Part shown: one piece after another, positions 1 to 6,083 of the stretch
Numbering within the stretch: the first letter of the stretch is position 1
Layout: the number at the start of each line of letters is the position of its first letter
Assembly (NCBI GenBank): GCA_002305915.1
Contig: DBRJ01000021.1
Coordinates: 38,497-61,796 of the forward strand
Length of the DNA stretch: 23,300 nucleotides
Reading direction: 5' to 3'
Source of the DNA: Pelotomaculum sp. UBA1371
Lineage (GTDB): Bacteria; Bacillota; Desulfotomaculia; Desulfotomaculales; Pelotomaculaceae
The notes under the pieces: generated by a model
The model's input: the letters and a program-made list of their open reading frames with translations, nothing else
Told to the model about the DNA's origin: nothing
The model's database searches: none
Program-made: the position numbers and the translations under genes

Positions 1-27
1 AAAAGTGAAGTTGGGAGGTAAACCGAA

Positions 28-519
28 ATGAAGCAATTTGCAGGATTTGTTACCGGCTTCAGCCGCTTGCTGGACAGACTGGCCGGGTTATGCCTGGTGT
101 CAGTAATGGTCCTGATTATTACCAACATCCTCTCCCGGAGTCTTTTAAAACGGCCGATTTTGGGGACCTACGAGTTTGCCGGCTATTTAACGGCTGCGGT
201 GATCGGTCTGGCCCTGGCTTACTGTGCCGTGCAGAACGGCCATATTGCCGTGACCTTTGTGGCCGACCGGCTGCCCCGGAGAGCGCAGGCCTGGGTGGAC
301 GCCGCCATGAATCTTTGCGCTTTCCTGTTCTGGGTCCTGGCTGCCTGGCATCTGGGAAGCTACGCCCACAGTATGGCGGTCAACGGGGTGGTTTCACCCA
401 CGGCCCAGGTGCCCTTCTACTATTTTATCTATCTTATAGCTCTGGGCCTTCTGGCCCTGTGTCTGGTACTGCTGGTTAAAACCATTGAATCGATTAAAAA
501 GGTGGTCCTGCATCGATGA
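28..519 (+). CDS. TRAP transporter small permease (DctQ family)
   Basis: This is a 163-residue integral membrane protein with four hydrophobic segments (about residues 15-35, 50-68, 88-108 and 128-150), the usual size and topology of the DctQ subunit of tripartite ATP-independent periplasmic transporters. It pairs with the large permease to carry an organic acid or similar solute driven by an ion gradient. The start ATG follows a GGGAGG ribosome binding site at the right distance. Its stop overlaps the start of the next gene (ATGA), so the two are translationally coupled. The extracellular binding protein (DctP) is not in view and is expected just left of the window. The substrate cannot be read from this subunit. 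Confidence 0.9.
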   Translation: MKQFAGFVTGFSRLLDRLAGLCLVSVMVLIITNILSRSLLKRPILGTYEFAGYLTAAVIGLALAYCAVQNGHIAVTFVADRLPRRAQAWVDAAMNLCAFLFWVLAAWHLGSYAHSMAVNGVVSPTAQVPFYYFIYLIALGLLALCLVLLVKTIESIKKVVLHR

Positions 520-1826
520 GCACTCTCGTAGCCGGTGCTACCGGTATCGCGGCTTTCTTCGGTCTGCTGGTCCTGAGGATGCCCATTGCCTTTGCCATGG
601 CCCTGGTGGGCTTTGCCGGATTCAGCCTTCTGGTTTCGACACCCGCAGCCTTCAGCATGGTGGCCAAGGAGATCTTTAGCAACTTTTCATCCTACTCCTT
701 AAGCGTAATTGGCATGTTTGTCTGGATGGGCTTTCTGGCTTATTATTCCGGAATTGGGAGCAGGCTCTATGTTTTTGCTTACAAGCTGATTGGCAACTAT
801 CCCGGCGGGCTGGCCATCGCCACCCAGGCGGCGTGCGCCATTTTCGGCGCCATCTGCGGTTCAAACACGGCCACGGCGGCAACAATGGGCGCCATCGCCC
901 TGCCGGAAATGAAGAAATACAAATACGATACTTCACTGGCCACGGCCAGCGTCGCAGCAGGCGGTGTCCTGGGGATCCTGATCCCGCCCAGCGTAATCTT
1001 TATTGTTTACGGTATGGCCACGGAACAATCCATCGGTAAGCTCTTTATGGCTGGTATTGTTCCGGGGGTCCTGTTGATGCTGCTGTATATGGGAGTGGTC
1101 TACCTGCTTGCCGCCCGCAACCCGGACCTGGCGCCGGCCGGAACAAGGTCAAGCTGGAAGGAAAGACTTGCAGCTTTAAAGGGCGGACTGGGGGAGGTCC
1201 TGGTGGTTTTTACTCTCTCTATCGGCGGCCTCTTTGCCGGCTGGTTTACCCCTACGGAGGCGGGAGCCGTGGGGGCGGGCGGGGTACTGCTGGTATCCCT
1301 GCTGGGAAGGCGCCTTACTTGGGAGAATTTTAAAAGGTCCCTGCTGGATGCCACACGGACTACGGCCATGATCATGTTCATGGTTGCCGGGGCCGTCATT
1401 TTTGGCCGGTTTTTGGCCGTAAGCAGGGTCCCCTTTGAGCTGGCCAACTGGGCCGGTGCCCTGCCCCTGCCTCCCTTTGCCGTGGTGGGCGTTGTCCTTT
1501 TAATTTACCTGGTCCTGGGCTGTTTTATCGACGCCCTGGCCATGGTCCTGCTGACCATACCCATTTTTTATCCCGTTGTGGTTACAACACTGGGTTATGA
1601 TCCGATCTGGTTCGGAGTGGTTATCGTCCTGGTCGTAGCCATGGGCGTGATTACGCCGCCCGTGGGCATGAACGTATATGTGATTAAGGGGGTCGCTCCG
1701 GATGTGCCCCTGGAGGTCATCTTTAAGGGGATCTGGCCTTTCCTGGCGGCCATCGTCATCTTGCTGGCCATACTCATTGCCTTTCCCCAGGTTGCGACAT
1801 TCCTGCCCGCCTTATTAACAAAATAA
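516..1826 (+). CDS. TRAP transporter large permease (DctM family)
   Basis: This 436-residue, very hydrophobic protein has the features of the DctM/SiaM large subunit: about twelve membrane segments, an N-terminal stretch with RMPIAFAMALVG, and glycine/proline-rich elements such as GVLGILIPPSV and GVITPPVGMNVYVIKG that match the conserved re-entrant loops of the family. It catalyses ion-coupled solute transport together with the small permease just upstream, which it overlaps by 4 bp. The stop lies only 5 bp before the inverted-repeat element at 1832, so any original downstream neighbour of this operon has been separated or lost. The substrate is unknown. Family assignment is firm. Confidence 0.93.
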   Translation: MSTLVAGATGIAAFFGLLVLRMPIAFAMALVGFAGFSLLVSTPAAFSMVAKEIFSNFSSYSLSVIGMFVWMGFLAYYSGIGSRLYVFAYKLIGNYPGGLAIATQAACAIFGAICGSNTATAATMGAIALPEMKKYKYDTSLATASVAAGGVLGILIPPSVIFIVYGMATEQSIGKLFMAGIVPGVLLMLLYMGVVYLLAARNPDLAPAGTRSSWKERLAALKGGLGEVLVVFTLSIGGLFAGWFTPTEAGAVGAGGVLLVSLLGRRLTWENFKRSLLDATRTTAMIMFMVAGAVIFGRFLAVSRVPFELANWAGALPLPPFAVVGVVLLIYLVLGCFIDALAMVLLTIPIFYPVVVTTLGYDPIWFGVVIVLVVAMGVITPPVGMNVYVIKGVAPDVPLEVIFKGIWPFLAAIVILLAILIAFPQVATFLPALLTK

Positions 1827-1831
1827 TTGTT

Positions 1832-2134
1832 GGGGTCAGGCTTGAATAATTACCTTATTACATGTGTGTTCAATTTGCTATAAACGTAAACCATTCCTAA
1901 ATTTAATCCCCTGGAATTAAAACAGCTTTTTACCCAGGTAACTTTGAATATGTCAAGGTATACTTAAATGATCCTACTGCATGTGTGTATGGTTTAACAT
2001 ATCTGTTAACTAGGTAATTAGCCCCTGGGAATAAGTGATTTTCACCCTGGGTGGCAACAGTCGTTCCCTGTTGACGTTGGAATCGATGCAGTTTTGAACC
2101 ATTATCAATAAGGGAATATTTCAAGCCTGACCCC
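1832..2134. mobile_element. MITE/REPIN-like element with 28-bp terminal inverted repeats
   Basis: The left end (1832-1859, starting GGGGTCAGGCTTGAA) and the right end (2107-2134) are inverted copies matching at 25 of 28 positions, with the outer 15 bases identical. The 303-bp interior is AT-rich compared with its flanks and encodes no recognisable transposase. No target-site duplication is visible. The left end is 5 bp past the dctM stop, and the right end abuts codons of a truncated DUF1657 gene. It looks like a non-autonomous palindromic element mobilised in trans. The ends resemble those of REP/RAYT-type elements, but that family assignment is a guess. Confidence 0.7.
1861..2050. repeat. 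Degenerate internal direct repeats in the element
   Basis: The markers CATGTGTGT, CCCCTGG and ACCC(A/T)GG occur twice in the same order. They start at 1861, 1908 and 1932 in the first copy and at 1980, 2022 and 2044 in the second. The spacings are similar (47 and 24 against 42 and 22), suggesting an old partial duplication of a unit of roughly 115 bp inside the element. The match between the markers is poor, so chance is not excluded. Confidence 0.3.
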
Positions 2135-2328
2135 GGCCGCTGCGGCCGCTGGCCGGCTTGAAAAGCGCCCAGGCAAACCTGGAGAGCTTTGCCCTTCAGA
2201 CACAGAATCAGAAAGCCAAACAGCTTTACACCAGTGCTGCCCAGCAGGCCAAGGCTCTTGTGGACTCCCTGGAGCAGAGACTCACGGAAATTGAAAATGA
2301 AGAGCCCCAGTACAGAGGTTACCAGTGA
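2134..2328 (+). pseudogene. 5'-truncated DUF1657 gene
   Basis: Reading from the element border to a TGA at 2326-2328 gives a DUF1657 peptide. It begins at LAGLKSAQANLESFA and ends EEPQYRGYQ, lining up along its whole length with the intact DUF1657 protein at 2427 (LAELKGIQATLKTFA ... EEPQYKGF). The first ten or so residues and the start codon are missing. In the same frame a stop lies inside the element (2128-2130), and no start codon with a ribosome binding site remains. A 9-bp tandem duplication (CGGCCGCTG at 2134-2142 and 2143-2151) sits at the junction. The gene was evidently the first of the spoVA-type operon before the element arrived. Confidence 0.8.
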
Positions 2329-2343
2329 AACTATTACACGATC

Positions 2344-2375
2344 TACCGGGTCTTAAAGGATCCGGTATTTTTATT
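2344..2375 (+). terminator. Weak hairpin terminator after the truncated DUF1657 gene
   Basis: A 6-bp stem (TACCGG at 2344-2349 with CCGGTA at 2362-2367) and a 12-base loop are followed by TTTTTATTT. It could stop readthrough from the TRAP operon and the truncated gene before the downstream promoter. Confidence 0.4.
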
Positions 2376-2376
2376 T

Positions 2377-2406
2377 GCATATTAAGGCCTTTTAAAATGC
2401 AAAATA
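2377..2406 (+). promoter_or_regulatory. Possible forespore (sigma-G/sigma-F type) promoter of the spoVA operon
   Basis: GCATA (2377-2381) and CAAAATA (2400-2406) are separated by 18 bases. This resembles the sigma-G pattern known from Bacillus (GHATR, about 18 bases, CATnnTA) with one clear mismatch in the -10. It lies 20 bases before the first intact gene of an operon whose B. subtilis counterpart is sigma-G dependent. The context supports it more than the match does. Confidence 0.4.
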
Positions 2407-2426
2407 GGTTTAAGAGGTGTTGTTCC

Positions 2427-2633
2427 ATGACCGTCGGCGTTCAGGTCAAGCAAACCCTGGCGGAACTGAAAGGGATCCAGGCCACCCTAAAAACCTTTGC
2501 CCAGTCAGGCGGAAACAAGGAGGCAAATGCTTTGCTTCTCAAGAATGCCCGGAGGGTGGCCCTTGTAATTGAAAAGATGGAAAAAAGGCTTGGTACTCTT
2601 GAGTTTGAGGAACCCCAGTATAAAGGTTTTTAA
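2427..2633 (+). CDS. DUF1657 small protein of the spoVA operon
   Basis: This is a 68-residue soluble, helical protein with the DUF1657 pattern: an N-terminal MTVGVQVKQTLAELKGIQ, a second helix ending in EKMEKRL, and the C-terminal signature EEPQYKGF. DUF1657 proteins occur almost only in spore formers, next to spoVAC-D-E genes, and their exact role is unknown. The ATG at 2427 has GAGGTG seven bases upstream; an earlier in-frame start at 2325 has no ribosome binding site and would add unrelated residues. It is a paralogue of the truncated gene just upstream and of the C-terminal domain of the next gene. It is 22 bp from that gene and probably co-transcribed. Confidence 0.85.
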   Translation: MTVGVQVKQTLAELKGIQATLKTFAQSGGNKEANALLLKNARRVALVIEKMEKRLGTLEFEEPQYKGF

Positions 2634-2655
2634 ACTGCCAGACAAGGAGTAGCTC

Positions 2656-3516
2656 ATGTCAGAATGGTTAAACATTTTGCTTCGCTCCGCGGGCTTATTT
2701 GCCCTAACCCTGCTCCTGGTCCGGCTGATTGGGAAGAGGCTGACCTCCCGCCTGACATTTTTTGACCTGGTTACAGGGATCGCCATAGGGGTGATTGTAG
2801 CCGCGCTTTCTTTGAACATGGTCCAAAACTTTGCCGGCGGGCTGGTTGCCCTGGCGGTTTGGACTGTTTTCCCGGCGCTGCTCTACCTGTTGGCGATCAA
2901 GTACAAGGCGGTCAGGGACATCCTTCAGGGCAAAGAGACCGTTTTAATTAACCACGGCAAAGTTTTGGAAGACAAGCTGCTGGAGGCCCGGCTGACCCCG
3001 GAGGACCTGCTGGGGCAGCTGCGGAAAAAGAATGTCTTTAATTTTGCCGACGTGGAGTTTGCCGTTCTGGAACCGGACGGGGAGCTCAGCGCGCTGCTTA
3101 AAAAAGAAAAGCAGCCTGCCACACCTAAAACCCTTGGGCTTGCTGTGGTCAGGGAAAGCGTGCCCCAGACAGTCATGCTGGACGGTGTCGTCATGGATGA
3201 ACCGCTGGCGGCCATGGGGCTGAACAGGCGCTGGCTGCATACGGAGCTGGCTAAAGCCGGAGTAGCGCCGGAAAACGTCTTTCTGGCCCAGGTGGACTCC
3301 CTGGGTCAGCTTTACCTGGACCTCTTTGACGACGCCATCCAGGTACCCAAACCCAGGGCCAGGGAACGGGTTTACGTCAGCCTGAAAAAATGCCAGGCGG
3401 ACTGTGAACTGTACGCCCTGGGTACAAGAAACCCGGAGGCCGGGAAAATGTACGAAGAATCAGCGCGCCTGCTGGAGCAGGCTGTGCGGGAATTGGAGCC
3501 GTTGTTGACAAGATAG
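2656..3516 (+). CDS. DUF421-DUF1657 fusion protein (2Duf-like spore membrane protein)
   Basis: The 286-residue protein has three membrane segments near the N terminus (about residues 5-22, 32-52 and 56-80). A soluble DUF421/YetF-type domain runs to about residue 230, and a C-terminal tail (234-286) aligns with DUF1657. The tail's LKKCQADCELYALGTRN matches LKSAQANLESFALQTQN of the truncated DUF1657 gene. This DUF421+DUF1657 architecture is that of 2Duf, the protein of the Bacillus spoVA2mob operon linked to raised spore wet-heat resistance and lower inner-membrane permeability. The start has AAGGAG six bases upstream. It precedes spoVAC by 9 bp. The function in this organism is inferred from architecture and context only. 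Confidence 0.85.
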   Translation: MSEWLNILLRSAGLFALTLLLVRLIGKRLTSRLTFFDLVTGIAIGVIVAALSLNMVQNFAGGLVALAVWTVFPALLYLLAIKYKAVRDILQGKETVLINHGKVLEDKLLEARLTPEDLLGQLRKKNVFNFADVEFAVLEPDGELSALLKKEKQPATPKTLGLAVVRESVPQTVMLDGVVMDEPLAAMGLNRRWLHTELAKAGVAPENVFLAQVDSLGQLYLDLFDDAIQVPKPRARERVYVSLKKCQADCELYALGTRNPEAGKMYEESARLLEQAVRELEPLLTR

Positions 3517-3525
3517 GAGTGGGCC

Positions 3526-4005
3526 ATGTCCGACAAAAAAATGAAGAAACTGACACCGGTGCAACAGGAGTATCAAACCTTTGCCAAAGCCAGGGAACCC
3601 AGGCGGCCGGTCCTGTTCAACTGCCTCAAGGCCTTTCTGGTGGGCGGCGGGATCTGTCTTTTGGGACAGGGTGTGCAGGATTTTTTTATCTGGAACTTTG
3701 ATTTTACCGAGAAGACAGCAGGGGACCCCACCGTTGCCGTAATGGTTATGCTTTCAGTAATCCTGACAGTTGCGGGTGTTTACGACCATATTGCCCAGTG
3801 GGCCGGCGCCGGTACGGCAGTGCCTGTTACGGGATTTGCCAATTCAGTTGCCGCTTCGGCCATGGAGCACAGGACCGAGGGATTTGTCCTTGGGGTTGGC
3901 GGTCAAATGTTCAAACTGGCAGGGTCCGTGATTGTCTACGGAGTCTTTGCCGCCTTTATCATCGGCCTGATCAAGACAGGCATCGCCATGCTTGGAGGTT
4001 CTTAG
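3526..4005 (+). CDS. spoVAC: Stage V sporulation protein AC
   Basis: This 159-residue membrane protein has the SpoVAC pattern: a basic N-terminal cytoplasmic stretch (KKMKKLTPVQQEYQTFAKAR), then about four membrane helices containing the family motifs FLVGGGICLLGQ and AGAGTAVPVTGFANSV. SpoVAC forms a mechanosensitive channel in the spore inner membrane that, with the other SpoVA proteins, loads dipicolinic acid during sporulation and releases it in germination. GGAG lies about seven bases before the ATG. The gene follows the 2Duf-like gene closely and is followed after one base by spoVAD, so these are one operon. Length is typical. Confidence 0.95.
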   Translation: MSDKKMKKLTPVQQEYQTFAKAREPRRPVLFNCLKAFLVGGGICLLGQGVQDFFIWNFDFTEKTAGDPTVAVMVMLSVILTVAGVYDHIAQWAGAGTAVPVTGFANSVAASAMEHRTEGFVLGVGGQMFKLAGSVIVYGVFAAFIIGLIKTGIAMLGGS

Positions 4006-4006
4006 A

Positions 4007-5014
4007 ATGCTGCAGGGACACCAGACCTGGGTTTTTCAAAACAGGCCGGTCATCCTTTCCTCAGCCGTGGTGGGAGGGCCCTTTGAGGCCGAAGGCCCCC
4101 TGGCGGAGGATTTTGACCTTCTCCACGGTGATCTGTGGCTGGGGCAGGACAGTTATGAAAAAGCGGAAAAAAAGATGCTGGAAGAAGCCTGTGAAATGGC
4201 CACCCACAAGGCCGGCCTGCAGAAGCAGGACATTCAGTTTTTCCTCGGCGGGGATCTGATGAACCAGATCATCAGCAGTTGTTTTGCCGCCAGGACCCTG
4301 GCGGTTCCCTTTTTAGGGCTCTACGGCGCCTGCTCCACTTCCATGGAAGGTCTGGCGCTGGCTTCCCTGATTGTCGACAGCCGGGCAGGCCGCTACGTGC
4401 TCTGCGGGACTGCCAGCCATAATTCGGCAGCTGAGAAGCAGTACCGCTATCCCACGGAATACGGTTCCCAGAAGCCTCCCACGGCTCAGTGGACGGTGAC
4501 CGCAGCCGGCGCCGCCCTCCTGGGTCCGGAGGGAGACGGCCCGAAGGTCACCTCCGCCACCATCGGCAGGGTCGTCGATATGGGGGTAAGCGATCCCTTC
4601 AATATGGGCGGCGCCATGGCTCCGGCGGCCGTAGACACAATCACGGCCCATTTCAGGGACCTGCAGATTTCACCCGGGAATTACGACCTGATAGCCACCG
4701 GTGACCTGGGGAAGGTCGGCTATAAAATTGCTGTGGATCTCTTTAAGAAACAGGGTCTGGAGATCCCCGAAAAAGCTTTTGTTGACTGCGGCCTGCTGAT
4801 TTACGGCGAAGATCAGCCTGCTGTCCTGGCGGGGGGAAGCGGGTGCGGTTGTTCGGCCTCGGTTGCCTACGGGCATATTCTGAACAGGCTTAAAAAGGGT
4901 GAGTTGAAGAGGGTTCTGATTGTGGCCACAGGCGCTCTTTTGTCCCCCCTCTCCTACCAGCAAAAAGAGAGTATTCCCTGTATCGCCCACGCTGTTTCCA
5001 TCGAATCCGACTAA
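4007..5014 (+). CDS. spoVAD: Stage V sporulation protein AD
   Basis: SpoVAD is a soluble protein of thiolase-like fold that binds dipicolinic acid on the spore inner membrane. The 335-residue product opens with the family start MLQGHQTWVF, carries GACSTSMEG with Cys109 at the thiolase-type nucleophile position, and has conserved GYKIAVDLF and PAVLAGGSGCGCSA segments. The ATG at 4007 was chosen because it gives the family N terminus and has GGAGG at 3994-3998; an in-frame TTG at 3992 lies inside that ribosome binding site. It follows the spoVAC stop by one base and precedes spoVAE by 16 bases. Confidence 0.95.
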   Translation: MLQGHQTWVFQNRPVILSSAVVGGPFEAEGPLAEDFDLLHGDLWLGQDSYEKAEKKMLEEACEMATHKAGLQKQDIQFFLGGDLMNQIISSCFAARTLAVPFLGLYGACSTSMEGLALASLIVDSRAGRYVLCGTASHNSAAEKQYRYPTEYGSQKPPTAQWTVTAAGAALLGPEGDGPKVTSATIGRVVDMGVSDPFNMGGAMAPAAVDTITAHFRDLQISPGNYDLIATGDLGKVGYKIAVDLFKKQGLEIPEKAFVDCGLLIYGEDQPAVLAGGSGCGCSASVAYGHILNRLKKGELKRVLIVATGALLSPLSYQQKESIPCIAHAVSIESD

Positions 5015-5030
5015 TATAGGGGGTGTTTTT

Positions 5031-5384
5031 TTGGAAGCATATTTCTGGGCTTTCGTGGTAGGCGGGCTGATTTGTGTTGTGGGTCAGTTGCTGCTCGATG
5101 TGGGACGGTTCACCCCGGCCCATACCATGAGCATCCTTGTTGTTACGGGCGCCATCCTGGACGGCCTGGGACTCTATGAACCGCTAATCGACTTTGCCGG
5201 CGCGGGTGCTACCGTTCCCATCACCAGCTTTGGCAACGCCCTGGTTCACGGGGCGCTGACGGAGGCCGAAAGTACGGGCTTGATCGGAATTCTGACGGGA
5301 ATTTTTGAAGTAACCAGCGCGGGCATTTCCGCTGCTATTATCTTTGGCTTTATGGCGGCGCTGTTCTTCAAGCCAAAGGGATAG
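5031..5384 (+). CDS. spoVAE: Stage V sporulation protein AE (AEb type)
   Basis: The 117-residue membrane protein shows the SpoVAEb pattern: an N-terminal EAYFWAFVVGGLICVVGQLL helix, the motif FAGAGATVPITSFGNALVHG, and a hydrophobic C-terminal helix. It is a paralogue of SpoVAC and a partner in the dipicolinic acid channel. The start is a TTG at 5031, preceded by AGGGGGTG at 5018-5025. The frame stays open further upstream, but that part overlaps spoVAD and has no family similarity. The stop overlaps the ribosome binding site of the lipoprotein gene that follows. No spoVAA, spoVAB or spoVAF accompanies it, as in minimal clostridial and mobile spoVA operons. Confidence 0.93.
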   Translation: MEAYFWAFVVGGLICVVGQLLLDVGRFTPAHTMSILVVTGAILDGLGLYEPLIDFAGAGATVPITSFGNALVHGALTEAESTGLIGILTGIFEVTSAGISAAIIFGFMAALFFKPKG

Positions 5385-5396
5385 GAGAAGGTTGAT

Positions 5397-5855
5397 ATGT
5401 TGAAGAAACAGCACTGCGTGCTCCTGCTGACGGTATTACTGACCCTCGTTCTGGCAGCGGGCTGCGGTACGCCGCAAAAGAAGCGGCAGATTCAGCAGGA
5501 CAGCCGGAATGAAAGCCGGATCCAGGTTAATACAGAGCTGGCCGGGAGGGCCAGGGAGGCGGCCGGGGCGGTTAAGGGTGTAAAAGAAAGCGCGGCCGTG
5601 GTGATCGACAGGGATATCGCCGTTGCCGTTAAGGTGGAGCGGTTTGACCGGCTGCGGCTCAAGACGATTAGACAGGATATCCACGACAGAATTAAAGAAT
5701 TGGACCAGGCCTATAATGTGCATGTGACAACGGATAAAAAGCTGTTCAAGCAGCTGCAGGTGATGGAACAGGAGTTAAACAGCCCCCGGGAAGAACCGCA
5801 GCTGCAGGAGCTGCAGGCAAGATTCAATAAGTTGATTCAGGATATACTTAAGTGA
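5397..5855 (+). CDS. YhcN/YlaJ-like sporulation lipoprotein
   Basis: The 152-residue product starts with a lipoprotein signal (MLKKQ, a hydrophobic stretch, then LAAGC with the lipidated Cys at 23). It continues with a charged domain, including ESAAVVIDRDIAVAVKV and a KTIRQDIHDRIKELD helix, typical of YhcN/YlaJ spore lipoproteins. These sit in the forespore inner membrane and affect germination. A C-terminal amphipathic or coiled-coil part follows (about 115-150). AGGAGAAGG precedes the ATG and overlaps the spoVAE stop. A YhcN-like gene is also part of the Bacillus spoVA2mob operon, though there it comes before spoVAC. It closes the operon. Confidence 0.85.
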   Translation: MLKKQHCVLLLTVLLTLVLAAGCGTPQKKRQIQQDSRNESRIQVNTELAGRAREAAGAVKGVKESAAVVIDRDIAVAVKVERFDRLRLKTIRQDIHDRIKELDQAYNVHVTTDKKLFKQLQVMEQELNSPREEPQLQELQARFNKLIQDILK

Positions 5856-5869
5856 ATTAAACACTTAAG
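5847..5869 (+). terminator. Inverted repeat at the end of the spoVA operon
   Basis: CTTAAGTG (5847-5854) and CACTTAAG (5862-5869) form a perfect 8-bp inverted repeat that overlaps the stop codon of the lipoprotein gene. A G-run follows instead of a T-run, so it is not a classic intrinsic terminator. It may stabilise the mRNA end or bind a protein. Confidence 0.35.
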
Positions 5870-5945
5870 GGGGGCAGTTACATATAGTACAGTACATAAC
5901 AATTTTAAAACACCTCTTCAACGGCGGGATGCCTGATTTCGACTC

Positions 5946-5974
5946 TTGACACCTGTAAAAACGCAATTTATACT
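5946..5974 (+). promoter_or_regulatory. Sigma-A promoter of htpG
   Basis: TTGACA (5946-5951) and TATACT (5969-5974) are separated by exactly 17 bases, a near-consensus vegetative promoter. It lies about 110 bases before the htpG start. Confidence 0.85.
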
Positions 5975-5977
5975 AAT

Positions 5978-6004
5978 GGTCAGAAATAGTCAATAATGAT
6001 CAAA
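5978..6004 (+). promoter_or_regulatory. CtsR-like operator with three heptads
   Basis: Three heptads with a 10-bp period, GGTCAGA (5978-5984), AGTCAAT (5988-5994) and GATCAAA (5998-6004), each differ by one base from the CtsR half-site RGTCAAA. Each is separated from the next by AAT, fitting the known RGTCAAANANRGTCAAA operator. The site starts three bases after the -10 box of htpG, ideal for repression that heat would relieve. Confidence 0.75.
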
Positions 6005-6083
6005 AGGGGTTCCCGGCAAAAGCTTGGGAGTGATTTTACGTTATGCAGGCCGGGTTCCTGAGTCTTGGAGGTGTTTTAATACT

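Noticed and set aside
1827..1860. Target-site duplication flanking the element
   Set aside because: The bases next to the two ends (AATTGTT on the left, GGCCGCT on the right) do not match.
1930..2124. Minus-strand frame of 64 codons inside the inverted-repeat element, as a transposase remnant
   Set aside because: The peptide shows no transposase motif and includes part of the terminal repeat, so it is probably chance.
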